Shown: positions 1 through 5,905 of the stretch, one piece after another | Position numbering within the stretch: the stretch's first letter is position 1 | How the letters are laid out: each line of letters starts with the position of its first letter | Source: Gammaproteobacteria bacterium | GTDB taxonomy: Bacteria; Pseudomonadota; Gammaproteobacteria; Comchoanobacterales; Comchoanobacteraceae | DNA: 6,541 bases | Direction of reading: 5' to 3' | Assembly: GCA_029243665.1 (NCBI GenBank) | Contig: JAQWRO010000052.1 | Coordinates: 1-6,541, forward strand | The notes under the pieces: model-generated | The model's database searches: none | Seen by the model: only the letters and a program-made list of their open reading frames with translations | Told to the model about the DNA's origin: nothing | Position numbers and translations under genes: made by a program

Positions 1-2
1 TT

Positions 3-593
3 TTAGCTTACCAATCATGGTTAATATTTGGGTTAATGCTTATCTCTACAGGGATGACAGCGCTATTTTCAGCAGGATGGTTTTACCTAGTTGAATCAAA
101 GCATATAAACTCTAGCAATAATCTAATGAAATTGATTGAGCACAAACTTAGTGTTTTTCGTTTGATAGAATCACAAGTAAAAGGCTCACCACAGTTCACT
201 CACTTTACTGGAAGTTTTGTTGAAAAAATCGTAAGTTTAATTGAAGATTCAGAAAACACTCTGACACTGGTGAGTATTAGAATGCCAAGCATTCTTGCAT
301 CAACCCTAATGGGCATCTCATTTGGCATTAGTTTTTCAATCCCTATGTGGGCATATTGTTTAAATATATTTCAACCTTACATCATGGTGCCATCGGTTCT
401 GATCGCAATGGTATCAACCCTTTGTTACAATTGGGCTAAAATGCCAATCGAGCACAAAAATACAGACCTTATAATAATTAACCGAAACGTTCAAACAAAA
501 GAACTTAGCATGTTTCAAAATAAGATTACTGAGCAAATAATTCCTCCACCAAATAGCCCACATCTTATGACTGAGAGAACATCGACACCATGA
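3..593 (+). CDS. Unrecognised multi-pass membrane protein, 5' end outside the window
   Basis: The reading frame is open to the left edge: codons from base 3 read LAYQSWLIFGL straight into the first Met at base 36. That Met falls inside a hydrophobic helix and has no clear ribosome binding site, so the real start is probably upstream and about 196 residues are visible. Numbered from the Met at 36, there is a membrane helix running from the visible N-terminus to about residue 18, a soluble amphipathic stretch at about 20-80, two more membrane helices at about 84-107 and 115-133, and a polar tail rich in Pro, Ser and Thr. I see no catalytic motif and do not recognise the family. The stop overlaps the lpxB start as ATGA (590-593), which points to translational coupling and an operon with lpxB and lpxH. 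A role in envelope biology is inferred from position only. Confidence 0.75.
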   Translation, partial: LAYQSWLIFGLMLISTGMTALFSAGWFYLVESKHINSSNNLMKLIEHKLSVFRLIESQVKGSPQFTHFTGSFVEKIVSLIEDSENTLTLVSIRMPSILASTLMGISFGISFSIPMWAYCLNIFQPYIMVPSVLIAMVSTLCYNWAKMPIEHKNTDLIIINRNVQTKELSMFQNKITEQIIPPPNSPHLMTERTSTP

Positions 594-1705
594 GTCAGAC
601 CAGATCCATTTTATTATCAACACTTGAAATCAGTGGTGATGAATATGCTGGCTGGCTCATTGAACAATACAAAGCCGTTGTCCCTCAATCACATTTCATT
701 GGTCTTGGAGGTGATAAAGCTCAAGAAGCCGGCATGTCTCTAAACGCACACTTTAAAGATCATGCATGTATGGCTTTTGTGGATGTCATCCAAAAACTCA
801 AGGTCTTTAAAGCATTGCTAAATGACTTAGTTGAAATAATGGATCGAGAGAAACCAAGCGCTGTTGTGTTAATTGATTCCAGCGGATTTAATCTTAGACT
901 TGCAAAAGAAGCTTACAAAAGAAATATACCAGTTTTATATTTAATCCCACCAAAAGTTTGGGCCTGGGCAACATGGCGCATAAAAAAAATTCGTCGCTAC
1001 TGTACCTCAGTTGCTTGTATGTATGATTTCGAAACAACTTTTTTCAAGCAAAACAATATTTCTGCCACCACCATCATCAACCCTAGAGATGCTCTCCTAC
1101 GATCAAGTAACAAATATACAAAAGGCCTTTATGCTATTTGCCCTGGAAGCCGTGTTGGCGAAATTAAAAACAATCTTCCTAACCTTTTGAAAGCCTGTCT
1201 TATCATTCAAAAGGAACAACCTTCTGCAAAATTTGTTATAGTCATTGCAAATCATAGGTTAAAACAATACATCAAAGATATCTCAGACCAATATGAACAA
1301 TTAAACATCGAATTGATTGAACAAAATCAAAAAAAATTTTTAGCTCAGGCTGATGTCGCGCTGGCTACATCAGGCACCTTAACCTATGAACTGATGATGT
1401 TAAAAACCCCAATGGTGGTTGTTTACAAAACTTCTCAAAGACTTAGTTATTACATTATTAAAGAATGGCTATTTAAACCTAATTGGGTTAGTTTACCCAA
1501 CTTAATTGCTAATCGAACCATAGTTCCAGAGCTACTGCAACAAAAAATGACACCTGATCACATTGCTACTCAAGCTTTAAACATTAGTAACAGCTCTCAA
1601 ACTAGAACACATATGGTTAAACAATTAAATGCATTAAGAGAACACAGTTCGAAACATCAGAATAAAACGCTCGGAGAAATATTACATGCATTTATCTCTC
1701 AATGA
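590..1705 (+). CDS. lpxB: Lipid-A-disaccharide synthase (LpxB), divergent
   Basis: LpxB (GT19 family) joins 2,3-diacylglucosamine-1-phosphate (lipid X) to UDP-2,3-diacylglucosamine, releasing UDP and forming the lipid A disaccharide at the inner face of the inner membrane. At 371 residues it is near the E. coli length (382). Recognisable segments are ISGDEYAG (14-21), LIDSSGFNLRLAKEA (94-108), PPKVWAW (120-126), PGSRVGEI (185-192), SGTLTYELMMLKTPMVV (261-277) and VSLPNLIANR (300-309). Asp96, Arg188 and Asn304 fall where E. coli Asp98, Arg201 and Asn316 lie. Several typical residues differ: the Gly before the first Glu is Leu12, the second Asp of DAPDFN is Gly99, and the GHP motif reads INP (163-165). 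The start is set by the ATGA overlap with the upstream gene, with a GAGAGA purine run at 573-578. Family assignment is firm; full activity, or whether another lpxB copy exists, cannot be judged here. Confidence 0.93.
   Translation: MSQTRSILLSTLEISGDEYAGWLIEQYKAVVPQSHFIGLGGDKAQEAGMSLNAHFKDHACMAFVDVIQKLKVFKALLNDLVEIMDREKPSAVVLIDSSGFNLRLAKEAYKRNIPVLYLIPPKVWAWATWRIKKIRRYCTSVACMYDFETTFFKQNNISATTIINPRDALLRSSNKYTKGLYAICPGSRVGEIKNNLPNLLKACLIIQKEQPSAKFVIVIANHRLKQYIKDISDQYEQLNIELIEQNQKKFLAQADVALATSGTLTYELMMLKTPMVVVYKTSQRLSYYIIKEWLFKPNWVSLPNLIANRTIVPELLQQKMTPDHIATQALNISNSSQTRTHMVKQLNALREHSSKHQNKTLGEILHAFISQ
1673..1676 (+). promoter_or_regulatory. Ribosome binding site for lpxH inside lpxB
   Basis: GGAG lies nine bases before the ATG at 1686, within the last codons of lpxB. 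It supports starting lpxH at 1686. Two nearby ATGs, at 1702 (overlapping the lpxB stop) and 1708, are both out of the lpxH frame. Confidence 0.6.
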
Positions 1706-2426
1706 AAATGAGTTTGTACGCTTTATTTCAGATTTGCATTTAACACCAGATGAAGCTCGATTAGAAACATTTTATGATTTTTTAGACACCCTCCCTAAAT
1801 CATGCCAGGGGCTGTTTATTCTTGGTGATTTTTTTGATCATTGGCTAGGACAAGATATTCATGATACAGAATATAACAAGCTTGCAACAAAACTCAGTAG
1901 CGTTGATTGCCCAGTTATGTTTTTGCCTGGCAACAGAGACTTTCTTGTTGAAGATCTTTGGCTTAAAAAAGCTAATGTAAAAAAAATACCAGATCCTTTT
2001 AGAGTTACCATTAACTCACAAAACGTTGTCTTAACACATGGCGATCAATTTTGCACAAAAGATTATTTTTATCAATTTTTTAGAAAAGCAACTCGCTCAA
2101 GATTTATAAAGGCACTTTTCATGTATTTACCAAAAAACATTCGAAAGTCTATTTTTAAAGGGATACGTAGCACAAAAAACAAGCCTACTAAGGTTAAAAA
2201 ATTTGCCATTAACCATTCAATGGCGATGACACTTGCTCATGCCTCACATGCTGATATATTAATTCATGGTCACATACATAGACCAGGGATACATATCGAA
2301 GATGATTTCAAGCGAATTGTGCTAGATGAATGGATGGCAGATAGCAATCAAGCAAATAGCATTTCATATTTAGACATTGATCATCATCTTTTATTTACAT
2401 TATATGTGTCTAAATTTTCTTCCTGA
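1686..2426 (+). CDS. lpxH: UDP-2,3-diacylglucosamine diphosphatase (LpxH)
   Basis: LpxH is a metal-dependent, membrane-associated cytoplasmic phosphoesterase that cleaves UDP-2,3-diacylglucosamine to lipid X plus UMP, supplying one of the two LpxB substrates. The calcineurin-like metal site is complete: ISDLHL (14-19, Asp16 and His18), GDFFDHW (47-53, Asp48), GNRDF (82-86, Asn83), THGDQFCTKD (117-126, His118) and IHGHIHRPGIH (193-203, His196 and His198). Basic, hydrophobic residues around 134-165 match the lid that holds acyl chains in this family. The length, 246 residues, compares with 240 in E. coli. It begins inside lpxB (20-base overlap), so the two are very likely co-translated. Its last 43 bases overlap the convergent gene on the other strand, and its TGA stop lies in an inverted repeat. 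The Lys-Met-Asp-Val-like segment expected near 172 reads KKFAIN, a sign of divergence. Confidence 0.95.
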   Translation: MHLSLNENEFVRFISDLHLTPDEARLETFYDFLDTLPKSCQGLFILGDFFDHWLGQDIHDTEYNKLATKLSSVDCPVMFLPGNRDFLVEDLWLKKANVKKIPDPFRVTINSQNVVLTHGDQFCTKDYFYQFFRKATRSRFIKALFMYLPKNIRKSIFKGIRSTKNKPTKVKKFAINHSMAMTLAHASHADILIHGHIHRPGIHIEDDFKRIVLDEWMADSNQANSISYLDIDHHLLFTLYVSKFSS

Positions 2427-2434
2427 TGATCAAT
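2376..2434. repeat. Inverted repeat holding the stop codons of two convergent genes
   Basis: ATTGATCATCA (2376-2386) is the exact reverse complement of TGATGATCAAT (2424-2434), separated by 37 AT-rich bases. The inner end of each arm is a stop codon: TGA at 2424-2426 for lpxH, and TGA (read as TCA on +) at 2384-2386 for the minus-strand gene. The loop contains a small hairpin, ACAT/ATGT, at 2397-2407. There is no GC-rich stem or T-run, so this is not a standard intrinsic terminator, though an RNA structure acting in both directions is possible. Confidence 0.7.
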
Positions 2435-4306
2435 ATTCAATCCAACATCATCACCATTAGATTCTGAAAGAATATTAACCATGCTTGAAGGAAATTCTAC
2501 CCAAGCTTCTATCTCTTGATCAGACAACCAGACATTAGGATCTTCATTATCAAGGCATGCCAAAGCAGCCTCGCAAAATGTTGCAAAAAAAGCTAATGTC
2601 GATGGAATGCTGCATAAACTAAAAAGAATGATGTTAATGCCATGGAACCAAATGATGGTTTGTGCAATGGCAGCCAATCCACTACAGGTTACAATAACAA
2701 TAAGCTGCATAACTTTTAACCAACTTTTTTGCTCAATATGGCTATTAATCTTATCAAGGACACTAATAAACCTTAAATTAACTTTGCCTTGTTTCCCAAC
2801 ATATTGATTGAAACATGAAGTAAAATAAAGAGCTCCAGCACATAAAAATGAAATTATAGCCTGTAACCCACTTAAAAATATTTTTATAAAGATGGGCATA
2901 TGCGAAAGAAATTTAGCAAACACAGTATCTGGGAATAAAGCGATGAGTCTATTCGTTAAATGCCAAGTAGCATACACGTTAAAATTAACTGCTGATAAAG
3001 TCACAAAACCTGCAAATATCACACATATGCAAATTCGCCAATCTATAGACCTTTGAGTCAACCATTGAAAAGATGATTTATTTAAAAAACGTCTAAAATT
3101 TTGTCGCATACGCCAACGCGAAAATTGTTTTAAAAGCTTTTCTAACATAGGCCCCGTTAGTGCATAAGATGCATATGCTGCAGAACAACAACCAAAAAGG
3201 GCTACAACTATTTTGACGAATGTTGATAAATGAAGAATTGGGTAGAACGAAATAAGCGCTGCGACACCTGCTACAGAACCATAAAGGCCTATAAGGTTAT
3301 TACCTGCAATCATATTGCCTCGACCACCGAAATATGAAGTATACCTAGCAAAGCCATATAGTTCTGGGTCAGGGTTTAATTTGTGATCAATATTGATGCG
3401 TTGATGTTTAAACTTGTTGAACCATAATTGATAAGATTTACGTTTAGATTGAGTTTCTTCCTCACTAAGCCCTAAGACACCATTATTAAATTCTTTTTCA
3501 TATTCTTCTATGCGATTAAGCCATGGTTCAAATTTGTAATCTGTAATTTTTTTCAATTCTTTGAGAGTATTATTTTTTGCCCTATCAGACATACCTTCCA
3601 AGCAACACCAACCAAACATTGCTAATTTATTTCTGATTTTTTTGATGCTTAAATCATCTAAATTTTTTTCGCTTTGAAGTTGAACAACTTCTAGTTCCAC
3701 TTTTAGAATCCCAAGACTCCATTGATAAACAAAAGATTCTTCATCATAAAGTCGTATTTTAAAATCTTCACCACCCAAATCTTTCTTCGCTATTTCAAGC
3801 ATCCTTCCGTACCAACCCTCTAGATCAGATTCATCAAATGGTTCTTCGGATTTCAGAGTATTTCTAAGTTTTTTCACCATATGCCTGTGTTGCAACAATA
3901 ACCACATTGCCTGAACTTTTTTAATATTATTTAAATTTACTCCACCCTCCTTAAAATCAACACTTGCAAAACTTCGATGTAGATCTTTATAAGCTTTATA
4001 AAATCTGTGTTTGAAAAAAAAAGTCTTTTTAAAATAAAGTGAGATCTTTTGAAAATAGACACTTGTTAAACAACAGCAAACCATAGATGCAAATAAAAGT
4101 GCTACTGGATGGGCAAAGCCAAACCTTGTTAACAAAAACAAGGATGTCCCAGCTTGACTCAATGCAAAAAGAGAAAGAACTAAAAGTGGCACCAGTAAAC
4201 CTACCAAGGACCATCGCAATTTTGCATCAGTCAGGTAATGAATCCAAGTTATGTTTTGGTATCTACAAATTTCATTTTTATTAGGCCAAAGATGCTCCAG
4301 TTTCAT
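2384..4306 (-). CDS. Unrecognised 640-residue polytopic membrane protein
   Basis: I do not recognise this family. Likely membrane helices are at about residues 32-52, 66-85, 334-356, 360-382, 424-446, 471-496, 532-555 and 556-580. Basic clusters at 93-111, 389-409 and 505-531 favour, by the positive-inside rule, cytoplasmic N- and C-termini and a cytoplasmic insert of about 250 residues (86-333). That insert is highly charged, helix-prone and rich in aromatics, with a Lys/Glu-rich stretch at 212-300. Cysteine pairs or triplets occur at 77-79, 234-235 and 373-374. The last 28 residues are acidic. No nucleotide-binding, protease, transporter or glycosyltransferase motif is evident. The start at 4304-4306 has a good AAGGAAG site five bases upstream. 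The gene stands alone between two + strand blocks: it is convergent with lpxH, overlapping it by 43 bases, and divergent from murJ across 69 bases. The long open frame and good ribosome binding site argue that it is a real gene. Confidence 0.88.
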   Translation of the reverse strand: MKLEHLWPNKNEICRYQNITWIHYLTDAKLRWSLVGLLVPLLVLSLFALSQAGTSLFLLTRFGFAHPVALLFASMVCCCLTSVYFQKISLYFKKTFFFKHRFYKAYKDLHRSFASVDFKEGGVNLNNIKKVQAMWLLLQHRHMVKKLRNTLKSEEPFDESDLEGWYGRMLEIAKKDLGGEDFKIRLYDEESFVYQWSLGILKVELEVVQLQSEKNLDDLSIKKIRNKLAMFGWCCLEGMSDRAKNNTLKELKKITDYKFEPWLNRIEEYEKEFNNGVLGLSEEETQSKRKSYQLWFNKFKHQRINIDHKLNPDPELYGFARYTSYFGGRGNMIAGNNLIGLYGSVAGVAALISFYPILHLSTFVKIVVALFGCCSAAYASYALTGPMLEKLLKQFSRWRMRQNFRRFLNKSSFQWLTQRSIDWRICICVIFAGFVTLSAVNFNVYATWHLTNRLIALFPDTVFAKFLSHMPIFIKIFLSGLQAIISFLCAGALYFTSCFNQYVGKQGKVNLRFISVLDKINSHIEQKSWLKVMQLIVIVTCSGLAAIAQTIIWFHGINIILFSLCSIPSTLAFFATFCEAALACLDNEDPNVWLSDQEIEAWVEFPSSMVNILSESNGDDVGLNIDHQEENLDTYNVNKR

Positions 4307-4311
4307 GGTAT

Positions 4312-4318
4312 CTTCCTT
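4312..4318 (-). promoter_or_regulatory. Strong ribosome binding site of the unknown membrane protein
   Basis: On the minus strand AAGGAAG lies five bases upstream of the ATG at 4306-4304. It is the best Shine-Dalgarno match in the window and fixes the start of the 640-residue protein. Confidence 0.65.
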
Positions 4319-4345
4319 GTTTAATACCTTAAGGTACCATATTTT
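4317..4345 (+). promoter_or_regulatory. Possible murJ promoter
   Basis: TTGTTT (4317-4322) and TATTTT (4340-4345) are separated by 17 bases, matching sigma-70 spacing with 3/6 and 4/6 consensus bases. Transcription would start near 4352 and give a leader of roughly 25 bases before murJ. In AT-rich DNA such matches arise easily, so this rests mainly on its place in the divergent gap. Confidence 0.35.
4325..4336. promoter_or_regulatory. Perfect 12-base palindrome, possible operator
   Basis: TACCTTAAGGTA is fully self-complementary and sits in the 69-base divergent gap. It falls between the proposed -35 and -10 of murJ and at the proposed start point of the minus-strand transcript, where a bound repressor could affect both. 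Further GGTA/TACC copies flank it (ATGGTA at 4305-4310, TACCAT at 4335-4340). No known regulator is assigned. Confidence 0.35.
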
Positions 4346-4370
4346 AACGTTTTTTGCTAATCTATAGAAA
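4341..4370 (-). promoter_or_regulatory. Possible promoter of the unknown membrane protein gene
   Basis: On the minus strand TAAAAT (4346-4341, 5/6 to the -10 consensus) follows TTTCTA (4370-4365, 3/6 to the -35 consensus) with an 18-base spacer. The -10 overlaps the proposed murJ -10 on the other strand, so the two promoters would compete if both are real. The -35 is weak. Confidence 0.3.
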
Positions 4371-4375
4371 TTACT

Positions 4376-5905
4376 ATGAATCGTACCAATAAGTCATCAT
4401 CATATTTACGCGTCACTGGAAAAATTGCATCTTGGACAATGATTTCTCGGATACTTGGCTTTGCAAGAGACCTTCTATTTGCGAGTTTTTTTGGAGCTAG
4501 CGCTACGTTTGATGCTTTTTTGGTTGCATTCAAGATCCCTAATTACATGCGTCGCTTCTTTTCTGAGGGAGCCTTAACACAAGCATTTATCCCAATTTAC
4601 ACTCAAATATCAAAATCCGATCCTAAGCGCGCGAAAGTTATCGCAACTCAAACAGCTGTTTTACTGGGTATCTTCTTAACTATACTAACTATTTTTGTTG
4701 TCCTCCAACCTACATGGTTTATAAAATTATTTGCATGGGGACTCGTTCATGACCAAGAGCGTTTCAACTTAGCTTGCCAAATGGTTCAATGGACATTTCC
4801 TTTTTTATTATTTATAGCACTCACAACATTATTTTCAGGCGTTATGAATGCTCAAGATATTTTTGGCCTTCCTGCTTTTTTGCCGACCCTATTAAATATT
4901 ACATTAATTACAGCCATCTTAATGCCCATTTCTTCCATCTCACCGGGTATTAAAGTTTCTATGGCAGTAACTTTAGCAGGCATTCTACAATTTTTAATTG
5001 CGCTTTTTAGAGCTTATCCTTATCTAGGCTATAGCAGGAACTGGGACTTTCACTCACTCAAAAAAATATTTTTTGGGATGACCATCATTTTGGGAGGCGC
5101 AATCTTTTCACAAATCAACTCAGTTTTTGATACAATTTTTGCATCATTTCTGCCACGAGGAAGTATCTCATGGCTCTATTATTCCGATCGCTTATGCCAC
5201 TTACCTATAGGCGTTATCACTGTATCAATATCAACTTTACTGCTTCCAAAACTTTCCTCAGCCATCACTAACAAAGACTCATCCATGATACAAAAACAGA
5301 TCACTTGGGGCATCCAAATTATTTTAGCTGGCATTATCCCATGTGTCACAATGCTTGCTTTATTTGGGAAGCAAATTGTCATCTGCTTATTCTACCACGG
5401 TTCTTTCTCTACCAATGATGTACTAATGACCTATCGTGCTTTAATGGCACTTACATTAGGATTGCCAGCATTTATGTTTATTAAACTTTTATACACGCTT
5501 TTTTACGCACACAAGTCCATCAAAAAGCCAACGTATGTTTCGTGCATGGGTGCAGTTATCTCAATCAGTTTAAACTGTCTTTTAGTGCCTGTTTTTAAAC
5601 ATGTTGGGATAGCATTAACCAACAGTATTTCATGTTGGATACAGTGCTCCGTCTTACTATACCTTGCCATTCAAAACCATTGGATAAAAATTGATAAGTC
5701 ACTGATGATCAAATGGTTGCATTCATTTTTACTGACCTTCTTAATATTATTTATTATTAAATCCATCGTGCCATCATCGACCTGGTGGCTAGAACATGCA
5801 TCTCTGCAACGTTTTGAACTACTTCTTCTGATTAGCACACTTTTTTTGATCTCTTATTTTATGCAAATTAAATGGATTGGTTTAGGTAAAGAATTAAAAC
5901 TATGA
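4376..5905 (+). CDS. murJ: Lipid II flippase MurJ (MviN)
   Basis: MurJ, of the MOP exporter superfamily, moves lipid II across the inner membrane for peptidoglycan synthesis. The protein has 509 residues, close to E. coli (511), and is hydrophobic throughout, consistent with 14 membrane helices. Key positions align with E. coli at a constant +7 offset in the N-terminal half: Arg25, Arg31, Asp46, Arg59 and Glu64 for Arg18, Arg24, Asp39, Arg52 and Glu57. The motifs are SRILGFARD (24-32), ATFDAFLVAFKIPN (43-56) and SEGALTQAF (63-71). YYSDRLCHLPIGV (268-280) places Arg272 at the essential Arg270 site. No strong ribosome binding site precedes the ATG, but the next in-frame Met (22) would remove much of helix 1, so 4376 is preferred. 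Its stop overlaps the ribF start as ATGA (5902-5905). It is divergent from the unknown membrane protein gene rather than from rpsT, the neighbour seen in Pseudomonas. Confidence 0.97.
   Translation: MNRTNKSSSYLRVTGKIASWTMISRILGFARDLLFASFFGASATFDAFLVAFKIPNYMRRFFSEGALTQAFIPIYTQISKSDPKRAKVIATQTAVLLGIFLTILTIFVVLQPTWFIKLFAWGLVHDQERFNLACQMVQWTFPFLLFIALTTLFSGVMNAQDIFGLPAFLPTLLNITLITAILMPISSISPGIKVSMAVTLAGILQFLIALFRAYPYLGYSRNWDFHSLKKIFFGMTIILGGAIFSQINSVFDTIFASFLPRGSISWLYYSDRLCHLPIGVITVSISTLLLPKLSSAITNKDSSMIQKQITWGIQIILAGIIPCVTMLALFGKQIVICLFYHGSFSTNDVLMTYRALMALTLGLPAFMFIKLLYTLFYAHKSIKKPTYVSCMGAVISISLNCLLVPVFKHVGIALTNSISCWIQCSVLLYLAIQNHWIKIDKSLMIKWLHSFLLTFLILFIIKSIVPSSTWWLEHASLQRFELLLLISTLFLISYFMQIKWIGLGKELKL

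Noticed and set aside
414..623. Minus-strand open frame of 69 codons
   Set aside because: It lies antisense to the membrane gene and lpxB start, has no motif, and overlaps well-supported coding on +.
1483..1500. Inverted repeat TTGGGT/ACCCAA in lpxB
   Set aside because: It falls on codons of the conserved NWVSLPN segment and is only six bases long, so protein coding explains it.
2424..2453. Hairpin after lpxH (TGATGAT/ATCATCA) as an intrinsic terminator
   Set aside because: The stem has only seven AT-rich pairs with a 16-base loop and no T-run follows, so it does not meet the usual pattern.
2607..2807. Plus-strand open frame of 66 codons inside the unknown gene
   Set aside because: It is antisense to the hydrophobic helices of the 640-residue protein; its own hydrophobic character follows from the complementary codons.
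4029..4284. Two short open frames, one on each strand, within the start of the unknown gene
   Set aside because: Both overlap the continuous 640-codon frame, which has a good ribosome binding site and coherent topology; neither has any recognisable feature.
5179..5382. Minus-strand open frame of 67 codons inside murJ
   Set aside because: It is antisense to a conserved part of MurJ that includes the essential Arg272 region.
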